A DNA stretch of 64,000 nt from Halomonas urmiana (GTDB taxonomy: Bacteria > Pseudomonadota > Gammaproteobacteria > Pseudomonadales > Halomonadaceae), in assembly GCF_005780185.1 (NCBI RefSeq), contig NZ_VBUI01000012.1:1-64000 (forward strand). The letters are read 5' to 3'. This document shows, in pieces, positions 32,891 to 42,219 of this stretch (position 1 is the stretch's first letter; each line of letters opens with the position of its first letter). Under the pieces are notes generated by a model, which was not told the origin of the DNA, searched no databases, and saw only the letters and a list, made by a program, of their open reading frames with translations. Made by a program: the position numbers and the translations under genes.

Positions 32891-35038
32891 ATGAGCCATA
32901 ACAAGACGACACACTCGCTGATGGAACATGCCTTTCAGGCGCGTTCGATTGCCATCATCGGTGCCTCGGAGAGCCCCAATAGTGTGGGTGGCCGACCTAT
33001 CCACTATATGACACGGTTCGGCTATCGCGGCGTGCTCTTTCCCGTGAACCCTAAACGCGAACAGGTTCAGGGCTTGAAATGCTACCCCAGTCTTGACGCC
33101 CTACCCACGTCGCCGGAGCTGGTCATCATCGCGGTATCCGCCAGGCGGGCATCGGAAGCGATGCAAGCCTGTGCCCAACGAGGCGTTCGTAGTGTGGTCA
33201 TGATGTCCTCCGGTTTCAGTGAAACCGGAGACGCCGGCCGCCAAGCCGAGCAGGAACTCGTCGCGATCGCCCAGGAGGCCGGGATACGCCTCATCGGGCC
33301 AAACTCACAGGGCATCGCGAACTTCCGGGATGGGGTCGTCGCCAACTTCTCGACCATGTTCATGGAAGTGCCGCCTCAGGACGGCAACATCGCCATCATC
33401 GGGCAAAGCGGTGCCGCAAGCGTCATGCCTTATGCCTTGTTACGCGAGCGTGGACTGGGCGTCAGGTATCTCGCGGCCACCGGCAACGATGCCGATGTGA
33501 CCAGTGCCGACTTGATCGAGGCGGTGCTCGAGGATCCCGACATTCGCCTGGTGCTGCTTTACCTGGAAGCGATCAAGGATGCGCGTTCGCTCGCCCGAGC
33601 CGCGCAGCGAGCTCGTGAGCGAGGTGTCGCCATCGTGGCCCTCAAGTCTGGCACCAGCCGGAAGGGCCAGTCGGCTGCCAGTTCCCATACCGGCGCGCTG
33701 GCGACAGAGGATGCCGTCGTCGATGCCTTCTTCCGCCGTCATGCGATATGGCGCGTTCGCGACATCCAGGACCTGGCTGCCGCCAGCGAGCTGTACTTGG
33801 CGAACGCCTCCCTTGGCCGTGGCCAGATGCTGACCATGAGCCACAGCGGGGCCGTCGGGGTGATCTGTGCTGACGCGGCGGAGCGACTGGGGGTGGTCCT
33901 CCCCGACCTGAGTGATGCCACTGTCCAGCGCCTGCGCGAGATCATGCCGGCCTTCGGCGCCATCCATAACCCCCTGGATCTGACGGCCGGCCTGTTGAGT
34001 GATGGCACCCTGTTCGGCAAGGCCCTCGACGTGCTCTGCGCCGACCCTCGCCTGGACATCCTTCATATCGGGATGCCGGTGGCAGGCGAAGGCTACGACG
34101 TCGAAGGCTTCGCCCGCGCCGCCAGGGACGCCAGCGAGCGAAGCGGCAAGCCGGTGATCGTCTCCGGGCCCCAGCGCGCCATCCTGTCTCACTTCGCGGC
34201 CCAGGGCCTGTTGACGTATCAGAGTGACACCGAGGTCATTCGACAGGTCCATCAGGTCGTCCATCACCGGCGTCTCATGCAGCAGGCCCCACCGCCGATT
34301 GATGACGCACCTCCTGCGCTACAGATCGGGGCCGCCGGCGACGGCATGGATGAAGCCGCCAGCCTGCGTCTGCTCGACGCCATGGGGCTCCCGGTCGTCG
34401 ATCATCACGTCTGTCATGGTGCCGAGCAGGCTCGAGAGGCCTTTCAGCGACTCGGCGGGACTTGCGTACTGAAGGCGTGTACCCCGGCCATTCCCCACAA
34501 GTCCGAGCATGGGCTGGTGTGGTTGAATCTCGCTTCCGAAACGGCTGTCCAGAAGGCCTATGGCGACTGCCTCACCCGGCTCGAGGCCCTGGGCATCGAG
34601 GGGACCGTCATCGTCGCCCGTCAGGAATCGGGATTGCGTGAGATTGCCCTGGGGGGGCGTCAAGATCCGGTGCTGGGCCCCGTGGTACTGGTGGGGGACG
34701 GCGGCAAGTATGTCGAAGCGGTGAAGGACTATCGGTTGCTGGTGCCTCCCTTCACCGCAGCCGAAGTCCGCGAAGCCCTCCAGCAAACTCGGATCTGGCC
34801 GATCCTCGAAGGCGTCCGCGGCGATGCGCCTGCCGACATCGCGGCGCTTTGCGATGCCGCGGTTCGACTCGGCAACACCCTAGCCGTGACCCCCACCCTC
34901 GACGAGATCGATCTCAACCCGGTGCTGATCAAGCCAGCCGGGCAGGGAGCCGTGATCGTCGACGCACTGATTTCGGTGAAGGCGACCGCCGACGCCGACG
35001 ATACCCCCATGCTTCATCATCAGGAGGCCTCCGCATGA
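32891..35038 (+). CDS. Acyl-CoA synthetase, ADP-forming (acetate-CoA ligase family)
   Basis: This 715-residue fused synthetase contains, in order, a CoA-binding Rossmann domain (SIAIIGASESPNSVGGRPIH), a ligase domain with the phospho-histidine motif AASSHTGALATEDAVVDAFF, and a C-terminal ATP-grasp domain (VLKACTPAIPHKSEHGLVWL, EIALGGRQDPVLGPVVLVGD, DEIDLNPVLI). It activates a carboxylic acid to its CoA thioester with ATP giving ADP and phosphate. It lies 25 bp after hydratase 1 and overlaps hydratase 2 by ATGA. Confidence 0.92.
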   Translation: MSHNKTTHSLMEHAFQARSIAIIGASESPNSVGGRPIHYMTRFGYRGVLFPVNPKREQVQGLKCYPSLDALPTSPELVIIAVSARRASEAMQACAQRGVRSVVMMSSGFSETGDAGRQAEQELVAIAQEAGIRLIGPNSQGIANFRDGVVANFSTMFMEVPPQDGNIAIIGQSGAASVMPYALLRERGLGVRYLAATGNDADVTSADLIEAVLEDPDIRLVLLYLEAIKDARSLARAAQRARERGVAIVALKSGTSRKGQSAASSHTGALATEDAVVDAFFRRHAIWRVRDIQDLAAASELYLANASLGRGQMLTMSHSGAVGVICADAAERLGVVLPDLSDATVQRLREIMPAFGAIHNPLDLTAGLLSDGTLFGKALDVLCADPRLDILHIGMPVAGEGYDVEGFARAARDASERSGKPVIVSGPQRAILSHFAAQGLLTYQSDTEVIRQVHQVVHHRRLMQQAPPPIDDAPPALQIGAAGDGMDEAASLRLLDAMGLPVVDHHVCHGAEQAREAFQRLGGTCVLKACTPAIPHKSEHGLVWLNLASETAVQKAYGDCLTRLEALGIEGTVIVARQESGLREIALGGRQDPVLGPVVLVGDGGKYVEAVKDYRLLVPPFTAAEVREALQQTRIWPILEGVRGDAPADIAALCDAAVRLGNTLAVTPTLDEIDLNPVLIKPAGQGAVIVDALISVKATADADDTPMLHHQEASA

Positions 35039-35829
35039 GCAAAGAAGTGACCCTCGAGATTCACGACCGTGTGGCCAGGGTGACCCTCGCCCGCCCCGAG
35101 AAGTTGAACGCCCTGACCACCAACGGTTTCCTCGAACTCAGCGATACCCTGGCCCGGCTCGCCTACGACAATGATGTCGCCGTGGTGATCGTGACCGGCC
35201 AAGGGCGTGCCTTCAGCGCCGGGGGCGATGTCGCCGGCATGGCCTCGGGTGATGAGTTCACCGAGCCCACTCTGGAGGGGCGTGCCCAGACGCTCCGACG
35301 CGCCATGGAGTGCGCACGGCTGCTGCATGACATGCCCAAGCCGACCCTGGCCATGCTGCATGGAGCGACCGCCGGTGCCGGCTTGTCCATTGCCCTGGCC
35401 TGTGACCTGCGTATTGCCTCGACCAGTACGCGCCTGCTCACGGCCTTCAAGGATGTCGCCTATTCCGGTGACTTCGGTGGCAGTTATTTCCTCACCCACC
35501 TGGTCGGTCCCGCCAAGGCCAAGGAACTGTACTTCTTCTCCGAGCGACTCTCGGCGGAACAAGCCCTGGACTGGGGCATCGTCAATCGGGTCACGACCGA
35601 TGACGAGCTCGAGACGGTGACGCTGGAGCTCGCCCATCGCCTCGCCGAGGGGCCCGAGATCGCGCTGCGCTACATGAAGCGCAATCTGAATGCAGCCGAA
35701 GTGAGCAGCCTGGCGGAGGTCATGGAGCTCGAAGCCTGGCATCACACTCGCTGCGGCATGACCGACGACCATCTGGAAGGCGCCAGAGCCTTCGTCGAGA
35801 AGCGTCAGCCGGTCTTCCAGGGCCGCTGA
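35035..35829 (+). CDS. Enoyl-CoA hydratase/isomerase-family protein 2
   Basis: This 264-residue crotonase-fold protein has VARVTLARPEKLNALTTNGF, GQGRAFSAGGDVAGM and GATAGAGLSIALACDLRIA (two oxyanion-hole peptides). ATG 35035 has GGAGG upstream and overlaps the ligase stop. Two crotonase proteins plus a ligase and an aldehyde dehydrogenase resemble the non-beta-oxidative ferulate route (acid to CoA ester, hydration plus retro-aldol, aldehyde oxidation), but the same set could serve ordinary beta-oxidation. Confidence 0.9.
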   Translation: MSKEVTLEIHDRVARVTLARPEKLNALTTNGFLELSDTLARLAYDNDVAVVIVTGQGRAFSAGGDVAGMASGDEFTEPTLEGRAQTLRRAMECARLLHDMPKPTLAMLHGATAGAGLSIALACDLRIASTSTRLLTAFKDVAYSGDFGGSYFLTHLVGPAKAKELYFFSERLSAEQALDWGIVNRVTTDDELETVTLELAHRLAEGPEIALRYMKRNLNAAEVSSLAEVMELEAWHHTRCGMTDDHLEGARAFVEKRQPVFQGR

Positions 35830-35880
35830 GGCGCTTACCTCCTGACACAGATGCCAACAACTCACCCCGGAGCGCACGAG

Positions 35881-37302
35881 ATGATTCACCACAACGAACT
35901 GTACATGGCGGGGAAATGGACCACGCCGCAGGGGAAAGCGACCATCGAGGTCGTGAGCCCCTCCACCGAAGCCGTCATCGCCTCGGTGCCGGCGGCGAGC
36001 GCACAGGATGTCTCCGATGCGGTCGAGGCCGCGAAGGCCGCCCTGACTCCCTGGAGTCAGACCACGCCCGAGCAGCGAGCCGCCTTCCTGCAGCAGATTC
36101 ATGACGGGCTGAAGGCGCGCAAGGAGGAGATCGGACGCACCATCGCCGCGGAGATGGGCATGCCGCTCAAGATGGCAACCCGCATTCAGGCGAGCCTGCC
36201 CATCGCCAGCTTCGGCATGTATGCCAAGCTCCTTGCCGAGTTCCCCTTCGAGGAAACCGTCGGCAACTCGCTGGTCACCCGAGAGCCGGTCGGTGTGGTG
36301 GGCTGCATCACCCCCTGGAACTACCCCCTTCACCAGACGGCCGCCAAGGTGGCCGCGGCACTGGCCGCCGGCTGCAGTGTCGTGCTGAAGCCTTCGGAAG
36401 TGGCCCCCCTCAACGCCTTCATCCTGGCCGAAGTCATTCACGATACCGGCCTGCCGGCGGGGGCATTCAATCTCGTCACGGGCCACGGGCCGGAGGCCGG
36501 CGAGGCCTTGGTCACCCACCCGGACGTCGACATGATCTCCTTCACCGGCTCGACCACCGCCGGCAAGCGCATCTCGGCATTGGCTGCCGACACCATCAAG
36601 CGGGTCGCCCTGGAGCTCGGGGGAAAGTCGGCGGCCGTCCTGATGGAGGATGCCGACTTCCCGACGGCCGTGAAAGCCACGGTCAACAACTGCTTCCTCA
36701 ACTCGGGACAGAATTGCAACGCCCTCACCCGCATGCTCGTCCCCGAGCACCGCTACGAGGAAGCCGCCGAGCTGGCGCGGGACGTCGCATCCTCCTTCAC
36801 GCTCGGTGACCCGCTCAGCGATGCGGGCAAGCTGGGGCCGGTCGCGTCCAAGGTTCAACAGGAGCGCGTACAGGCCTACATCCGCACAGGGCTGGAAGAG
36901 GGCGCCGAGCTGCTGATCGGAGGTGCCGAGCCTCCCGCCGAGTTGCCCAAAGGGTGTTACGTGCAACCCACGATTCTCGGCCGTGTCATGCCGCATTCGA
37001 CGATGGGGCAGGAAGAGATATTCGGTCCCGTCCTCTCCATCATCACCTATCGCGACGAGGACGAGGCCGTGCGTATCGCCAACGATACCCGGTATGGGCT
37101 GGCCGGTGCCGTCTGGTCGGCAAGCGAAGAGCGTGCCATGACGGTCGCCAGAAAGCTCCGTGCCGGACAAGTCGATATCAATGGCGCGCCCTTCAACCTC
37201 TATGCCCCCTTCGGCGGGTTCAAGCAGTCGGGGCATGGGCGCGAGCTAGGACGATATGGCCTGGAGGAGTTCCTGGAATACAAGTCCATCCAGCGCCCCT
37301 GA
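35881..37302 (+). CDS. Aldehyde dehydrogenase (NAD(P)-dependent)
   Basis: This 473-residue ALDH has the cofactor motif [36 protein letters not shown], the [11 protein letters not shown] loop, general-base Glu in [16 protein letters not shown], catalytic Cys in [15 protein letters not shown] and [11 protein letters not shown]. Start ATG 35881 ([13 protein letters not shown]) gives the usual N-terminus. It probably oxidises an aldehyde produced by the preceding CoA-ester enzymes. Confidence 0.92.
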   Translation: MIHHNELYMAGKWTTPQGKATIEVVSPSTEAVIASVPAASAQDVSDAVEAAKAALTPWSQTTPEQRAAFLQQIHDGLKARKEEIGRTIAAEMGMPLKMATRIQASLPIASFGMYAKLLAEFPFEETVGNSLVTREPVGVVGCITPWNYPLHQTAAKVAAALAAGCSVVLKPSEVAPLNAFILAEVIHDTGLPAGAFNLVTGHGPEAGEALVTHPDVDMISFTGSTTAGKRISALAADTIKRVALELGGKSAAVLMEDADFPTAVKATVNNCFLNSGQNCNALTRMLVPEHRYEEAAELARDVASSFTLGDPLSDAGKLGPVASKVQQERVQAYIRTGLEEGAELLIGGAEPPAELPKGCYVQPTILGRVMPHSTMGQEEIFGPVLSIITYRDEDEAVRIANDTRYGLAGAVWSASEERAMTVARKLRAGQVDINGAPFNLYAPFGGFKQSGHGRELGRYGLEEFLEYKSIQRP

Positions 37303-37375
37303 ATAGGGGCCTACCACCACCACAACAACGATAAACTCATGATCAGTTTTCCTGATCTGGTAAGGAGAAAGCACA

Positions 37376-38191
37376 ATGCGTACAACAACACGTCACCTCA
37401 CTTCCTTCGCCATCGCCGGCGTGATCACCACGGCAGGCGCCGTGCATGCGGCAGAGCTTCCGCCGTCGATGATCTGGACCTCCTACGATGTCGGCTCGGC
37501 CGGCTATGCCGAGGCCTCGGCCATCGCCGATGCCTTCGGCCGCGAGTATGACACCCGGGTGCGGATTCAGCCCTCGGGCTCCGCCATCGGCCGCCTGCAG
37601 CCGGTGCTGCAGGGTCGTGCCGACTTCGGCTACCTCGCCACCGAAACCTACTTCGCGACGGAAGGTACCCATGACTTCGCCTCGCGTCGCTGGGGGCCGC
37701 AGGACCTCCGTGTTGTCGCCGGCCGGCCCTCCTCCTTCGCCATGCCCACGGCAGCAGACGCCGGCATTCGAGAGATCGCCGATGCTGCGGGCAAACGCAT
37801 CGCCTACGTGGCTGGCAACCCGTCAACCAGCGTCAAGTGCGATGCGCTGCTCGCCGCGGGGGGGCTGAGCCGTGACGATGTCGAGGTTGTCATGTTCCCG
37901 ACCTACGGTGCCGCCATGAGCTCCATGGCGCAAAATGAGGCCGATGCGACCTGTGCCCTGACGACCACCAGCCAACTCTATGAGCTCGAGCAGTCGCCGA
38001 GGGGCATTCATTGGGTAGGGATCCCTCCCGAGGATGAAGAGGCCTGGGCGCGTATTCGGGATGTGGCGCCGTTTTTCCAGCCCTTCGCAGAAACCGTGGG
38101 GGCCGGCATCTCGGACGAGAACCCGGTGAATACCATGGCCTACAAGTACCCCTTGATCGTGACAACGGCCAACAAGGGAACCACTGAATAA
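37376..38191 (+). pseudogene. TAXI-family TRAP solute-binding protein, truncated by IS5 insertion
   Basis: It has a signal peptide (MRTTTRHLTSFAIAGVITTA, GAVHA) and a TAXI-type body (YDVGSAGYAEASAIADAF, RVRIQPSGSAIGRLQPVLQG, RIAYVAGNPSTSVKCDALLA). The protein breaks off at YKYPLIVTTANK at base 38175, where the IS5 end begins; the last five codons and the TAA come from the element. TAXI proteins are usually about 50 residues longer, so the C-terminal helix region is lost. No TRAP permease partner is present nearby except a decayed DctM-like fragment at 30040-30350. A GGAG site precedes the ATG. Confidence 0.78.
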
Positions 38192-39402
38192 ATCGGTTCT
38201 GCGCGGCTGAACCGTTCAGCCTGGCCAGATCATCGTCTCAGCGGTCATTACATGACCACTTTAAGTGGTCCGTTATTCCTGGCAGCCGGTTTTCCGGCTG
38301 CCAAGCCAAATTCAAGACACACTGGCCCCGCCGGCATCCCCCTCGCACCTTCCCGCGAGCACCAGGTTGCCGAGGGCAAACAGGGTGAACAGCTGCGCCT
38401 GGTTCTTGGCCAGCCCCTTGTAGCGCACCTTCCGGTAGCCGAAGAGGTTCTTGATGACATGAAACGGGTGCTCCACCTTGGCGCGGATGCTGGCCTTGGC
38501 CTTCTCGATCGCCAGGAGGAGCGTTTTCATCGGGCTGTCGTCCATCTTCTTGATCGCGCCGCGCTTGGCGGCAACGCAGCACTTGGAATCCGGGGCATCC
38601 TTCTTTTCGTCGAGATGCTTCCACATGCCGGTGTAACCCGCGTCACCGTATACCCGCTTGTCATCCTCCCGGACCAGAGCGCCGGCCATCGTGACATCGG
38701 CGACGTTGGCCGAGGTCGCGACGACACTGTGAGTCAGTCCGGTGACGGCATCGACGCCGATATGGGCCTTCAGGCCGAAGTACCACTGGTTGCCCTTCTT
38801 GGTCTGCTTCATCTCCGGATCGCGCTGCTTGGCCTTGTTCTTGGTGGAAGGAGCCGCTGCCACGATGGTGGCGTCGACGATGGTGCCCTCGCGCATGAAC
38901 AGGCCCTGCTCAGCCAAGTGGGCGTTGATCTCTTCGAAGATCCGCTGGGTCAGTGCATGCTTCTCCAACAGATGACAGAAGCGCAGCAGCGTGGTCGCGT
39001 CCGGTACGCTCTCGATGGCCAAATCGATACCCACGAAGTCACGCATCGCCTGGCTATCGTAGATCGCATCTTCGAGCGCCTCGTCGGCGAGCGCATACCA
39101 CTGTTGCAAGAAGTAGATCCGCAGCATGCGCTCCAAGCCAATAGGCGGGCGGCCGCGCTTGCCCGCTGCGTTCGGGAAGTAGGACGGCGACAGCGCGTCG
39201 ATGAGCCGTTGCCAAGGCACCAGCACCTCCATCTGGGCCAGGAACCGCTCGCGGCGGGTCACTTTCTTCCTGTTCTGGTGCTCTGCCTGGGCGAAAGAGA
39301 TCTGCTTCATCGGGTGGCTCGGTCAGGTGGTGACAGGGTGGCCAGATTTTACCCCGCCGACGGCTGCCAGGCAGCTGTGGCGGGATTTGTGCAGCGTTTC
39401 CC
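38176..39402. mobile_element. IS5-family insertion sequence, about 1.23 kb
   Basis: The ends are 19-bp inverted repeats of the form GGGAAMCRCTGMAYAAATC, left at 38176-38194 and right (inverted) at 39384-39402. It holds one transposase on the minus strand. Flanking bases do not show a clean target duplication (CAAG on the left, CTAG on the right), and the genes on either side do not belong together, so the element appears to have mediated a rearrangement. Confidence 0.82.
38312..39310 (-). CDS. IS5-family transposase
   Basis: This 332-residue DDE transposase has an N-terminal DUF772-type domain (VPWQRLIDALSPSYF, RPPIGLERMLRIYFLQQWYA), a catalytic core with EGTIVDATIVAAAPSTKNKA (first Asp), VYGDAGYTGMWKHL (second Asp) and KASIRAKVEHPFHVIKNLFG (Glu). 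It appears intact and sits within the matching inverted repeats. Confidence 0.92.
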   Translation of the reverse strand: MKQISFAQAEHQNRKKVTRRERFLAQMEVLVPWQRLIDALSPSYFPNAAGKRGRPPIGLERMLRIYFLQQWYALADEALEDAIYDSQAMRDFVGIDLAIESVPDATTLLRFCHLLEKHALTQRIFEEINAHLAEQGLFMREGTIVDATIVAAAPSTKNKAKQRDPEMKQTKKGNQWYFGLKAHIGVDAVTGLTHSVVATSANVADVTMAGALVREDDKRVYGDAGYTGMWKHLDEKKDAPDSKCCVAAKRGAIKKMDDSPMKTLLLAIEKAKASIRAKVEHPFHVIKNLFGYRKVRYKGLAKNQAQLFTLFALGNLVLAGRCEGDAGGASVS

Positions 39403-39759
39403 TAGGGCTTGTAAAAACTCAGCCTCGTCCAGTAATGGCTGGAGGTTCTTCTCCGTCCAACCACCACTGATTCTTTTTTCAAACCACTTAATATAAGACA
39501 AGCGTCTTAGCGCTTCATATCGAAGCTCATCAGGATACGTATCAAGAGGCTTGCCACTGTTGTATTCGGATTCAAAGAAACAAGGTTTACAAGCAAGAAC
39601 ATCTTTATCGGAAGGATTAGCGGTAGCCGACTGAGTGGTAGAGTCGTGAGACTCTATGAATTCATCTTCAAAAAGATCCAGACCGAGATCTTGATCATAA
39701 TCATCCACATTATCACCATACGATCGAGTCAATCCCGAGCTTAGCCGCTGAGAGATCAC
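39403..39759 (-). pseudogene. tnsB: tnsB-like transposase, N-terminal fragment
   Basis: About 119 codons remain before the IS5 junction. The recognisable part is YPDELRYEALRRLSYIKWFE followed by ISGGWTEKNLQPLLDEAEFL, as at the start of TnsB/TniA-type transposases, whose catalytic integrase domain would follow but is lost. An acidic linker precedes it. GTG 39759 would overlap tnsA by 47 nt; a later GTG just after the tnsA stop is an alternative start. Confidence 0.65.
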
Positions 39760-40330
39760 TACTTATCTCTCCAATTGCCAACCAAGAAATAACAGATGAA
39801 AGTACAGTACTGCTTGATTCACCCGTTTCATGCACCAAATCTCGAACTCGCACCTTCCCACTCTTCCTAACGATATCCAGTAGCATCAGATGGAGAGGCG
39901 TCAACGTCTTTAATCCGGAATATCGATGGAGAAGTTTAAGATTGCTCAGGATTGGATTCACTCTGATTTGTTTTTCTGTTACCAGCAATAGCGGAACCCC
40001 ATGTTCCAGAGCACTTCTTTGGCGGCAACTAAATTTGTCCCTAAATTCTTCATTCTCAAGCTCAGTGTATGGCTTTACTTCGATGAATCTAGAACCTCGA
40101 TCTTTATCCACCACTAGAAAGTCTGGGGTATAGGGTAGTTGCTTCTCACCCCAGAAATAGTAGAAGCCTTCAGGCTGAGCTTCATAAGAGCTGATAGTGG
40201 ATGTATACTCGAAATGGAAACACGCATCGAATTCTAGCGAAGACTCTACAGTTAGCACCCTATTTATCTTAGGGCTAGCGAACTTGTACAAGTTCTTGAC
40301 GCGGGAATGCTTAAGGCGGCGCCGGTACAT
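39713..40330 (-). CDS. tnsA: Tn7-like transposition endonuclease TnsA
   Basis: This 205-residue protein has the TnsA nuclease domain with the restriction-enzyme-like active site: ESSLEFDACFHFEY (Glu), YTPDFLVV (Asp) and RFIEVKPYTELEN (E-x-K). A C-terminal winged-helix domain follows (TPLHLMLLDIVRKSGKVRVR, SSTVLSSVISWLAIG), the part that contacts TnsC in Tn7. It looks full length although its partners are missing. Base composition is much more AT-rich than the neighbours. Confidence 0.87.
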   Translation of the reverse strand: MYRRRLKHSRVKNLYKFASPKINRVLTVESSLEFDACFHFEYTSTISSYEAQPEGFYYFWGEKQLPYTPDFLVVDKDRGSRFIEVKPYTELENEEFRDKFSCRQRSALEHGVPLLLVTEKQIRVNPILSNLKLLHRYSGLKTLTPLHLMLLDIVRKSGKVRVRDLVHETGESSSTVLSSVISWLAIGEISSDLSAAKLGIDSIVW

Positions 40331-40442
40331 AGCTTGCTACCATGTCCGTGTAAGATTACTAAGCAAGGTAGACCATGCAGGCTTATGCTGCAAATTATGC
40401 AAGCTATTTGTGAATCCTTGCAGCCTTTTACTGCAAGCGACA
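40331..40442. repeat. Candidate Tn7-like end with TnsB-binding-type repeats
   Basis: Between tnsA and the next chromosomal gene lie several copies of a CTTGCA/TGCAAG motif: TGCAAATTATGCAAGC, CCTTGCAG, ACTGCAAGCGACA. The outermost bases read TGTCGCTTGCAG on the minus strand, a TGT terminus as in Tn7-like elements. The end position is inferred from the motif pattern. Confidence 0.55.
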
Positions 40443-40481
40443 CATGCTGCCTTTCCCGTCCACTTCGCCAGGAGACCCTCC

Positions 40482-41378
40482 ATGACCCAGCCTCGCCTCG
40501 GCTTCATCGGCATCGGCCTGATGGGCAACCCCATGACGCGCCGACTGCTGGCCGCGGGATTCGACGTGACCGTATGGAACCGCACCCCCGCCAAGGCCGC
40601 CCCCCTGGGCGAGGCCGGTGCCCGGGTGGCCGGCTCCATCGCCGACCTGGTGGAGGGGGTCGACGCGGTACTGCTCTGCCTCGCCAACACCGCCGTGGTG
40701 GAGGAGGTGGTGTTCGGTGAGGGAGGCGTGGCCCAGCACGGCCGCGCCGGCCAGCGGCTGGTCGACCTCTCCAGCAGCGACCCCGCCGCGACCCGTGACT
40801 TCGCCGACCGGCTCGAGAGCGAATGCGGCATGCGCTGGGTGGATGCGCCGGTCTCCGGTGGCGTCGCCGGCGCCGAGGCGGGCAGCCTGGCCATTATGTG
40901 CGGCGGCGACGCCGAGGATATCGAGGCGATCCGGCCACTGCTGGCACCCCTCGCCTCCCGGGTGACCCCTATGGGCCCCGTGGGCAGCGGCCAGGTGACC
41001 AAGGTCTGCAACCAGATGGTGGTCGGCTGCCAGGCGGCGGTGCTGGCCGAGATGGTGGCGCTGGCCGAGGCGAGCGGGGTCGATGCCACCCGGCTCGTCG
41101 AGGCGCTCGCCGGCGGCTTCGCCGACTCGACCCCCTTCCGGATCCTCACCCCGCGCATGGCGGCGAGCGACTTCGCCGACCCGCCCTGGCACCTGCGTAC
41201 CCTGCTCAAGGACCTGGACATGGCGGTGGCCCAGAGCCAGCGCAGCCACAGCGCCACCCCGATGAGCGGTCTGGCCGCCCAGCTGATGCGTGCCCATGCC
41301 AGTCGCGGCCACGCCGAGCACGACCCGGCGATCCTGGTGGAGGCCTATCGCCCCGTCGGCGAGGGGGATGAGGCATGA
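40482..41378 (+). CDS. 3-hydroxyisobutyrate dehydrogenase / tartronate-semialdehyde reductase family
   Basis: This 298-residue beta-hydroxyacid dehydrogenase has an N-terminal Rossmann motif (LGFIGIGLMGNPMTRRLL), the substrate-binding signature DAPVSGGVAGAEAGSLAIMC and the catalytic Lys segment GPVGSGQVTKVCNQM. ATG 40482 has AGGAG 8 nt upstream. It is coupled to the following SDR by ATGA. The pair probably handles short hydroxyacids; whether it belongs to the 7-28 kb pathway is unknown. Confidence 0.88.
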   Translation: MTQPRLGFIGIGLMGNPMTRRLLAAGFDVTVWNRTPAKAAPLGEAGARVAGSIADLVEGVDAVLLCLANTAVVEEVVFGEGGVAQHGRAGQRLVDLSSSDPAATRDFADRLESECGMRWVDAPVSGGVAGAEAGSLAIMCGGDAEDIEAIRPLLAPLASRVTPMGPVGSGQVTKVCNQMVVGCQAAVLAEMVALAEASGVDATRLVEALAGGFADSTPFRILTPRMAASDFADPPWHLRTLLKDLDMAVAQSQRSHSATPMSGLAAQLMRAHASRGHAEHDPAILVEAYRPVGEGDEA

Positions 41379-42139
41379 GCGAGCCCAGGGTGGTCTACCT
41401 CACCGGCGGCGCCCAGGGGATCGGCCTGGGCATCGCCGAGCACCTGCTGGCCCGCGGCGACTGCGTGGCGCTGACTGACATCGACGACGCGGCGCTGGCC
41501 GAGTGCCGCGAGCGCCTGGGTCATGCCGAGCGCCTGCTGGCCATGGTCTCGGACGTGCGCGACGAGGCGCGGGTCGCGGAGAGCCTCGAGGCGACGGTGG
41601 CACGCTTCGGCCGGCTGGACGGGGTGATCCACAACGCCGGCCTGGCCGACCCCTTCCAGGGCCTGGTGGAGTCTCTGGATCTCGCCACCTGGCAGGCCTA
41701 CCTGGACACCAACCTTACCGGGGCGATGCTCTGCGCCAAGCATGCCGTGCCCCACCTGCGCGCGAGCCACGGCGCCATGGTGCTGATGGCCTCCACCCGG
41801 GCGCTGCAGTCGGAGCCCGATACGGAGGCCTATGCCGCCAGCAAGGGCAGCGTGGTCGCGCTCACCCATGCGCTGGCGGTGAGCCTGGGCCCCGAGATAC
41901 GCGTCAACGCCATCAGCCCGGGGTGGATCGAGGTCGGCGACTGGCAGAAGGCCGCCCATCGCGCCCCGGTGGAGCATCGCGAGATCGATCGCGACCAGCA
42001 CCCGGTCGGGCGCGTGGGACGCCCCGAGGATATCGCCGCCATGGCGGCCTTCCTGCTCTCCGATCAGGCGGGCTTCATTACCGGACAGAACCTGGTGGTG
42101 GACGGCGGCATGACCCGGCGGATGATCTATGCGGAGTGA
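41375..42139 (+). CDS. SDR-family oxidoreductase
   Basis: This 254-residue classical SDR has VVYLTGGAQGIGLGIAEHLL, HNAGLADPF, catalytic Ser (AMVLMASTRALQ), YxxxK (TEAYAASKGSVVAL) and the end GFITGQNLVVDGGMTRRM. It overlaps the upstream dehydrogenase gene by 4 nt. NAD(H) preference is suggested by the acidic residue after strand 2 (VALTDIDD). Confidence 0.9.
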   Translation: MSEPRVVYLTGGAQGIGLGIAEHLLARGDCVALTDIDDAALAECRERLGHAERLLAMVSDVRDEARVAESLEATVARFGRLDGVIHNAGLADPFQGLVESLDLATWQAYLDTNLTGAMLCAKHAVPHLRASHGAMVLMASTRALQSEPDTEAYAASKGSVVALTHALAVSLGPEIRVNAISPGWIEVGDWQKAAHRAPVEHREIDRDQHPVGRVGRPEDIAAMAAFLLSDQAGFITGQNLVVDGGMTRRMIYAE

Positions 42140-42150
42140 GGCAGCGGGGT

Positions 42151-42179
42151 TTGTCGCCCCTGGTTCCCTTCCGTACACT
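42151..42179 (+). promoter_or_regulatory. Sigma70-type promoter for moxR
   Basis: TTGTCG, 17-bp spacer, TACACT, 41 bp upstream of the moxR ATG. Confidence 0.55.
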
Positions 42180-42219
42180 CGTTTGACTTTCCCATCTTCG
42201 ACCTGCCGAGGCATGACCC

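Larger units (their letters stand above)
39403..40442. mobile_element. Tn7-like transposon remnant: one end, tnsA, start of tnsB
   Basis: This AT-rich 1-kb island in a GC-rich surrounding holds tnsA and a truncated tnsB reading away from a candidate transposon end at 40442 (outer sequence TGTCGCTTGCAG on the minus strand). The rest of tnsB, any tnsC/D/Q genes and the other end are gone, cut off by the IS5 element at 39402. Confidence 0.7.

Noticed and set aside
38172..39406. A 4-bp target duplication for the IS5 element
   Set aside because: CAAG on the left and CTAG on the right differ, and the flanking genes are unrelated, so I did not call a duplication.
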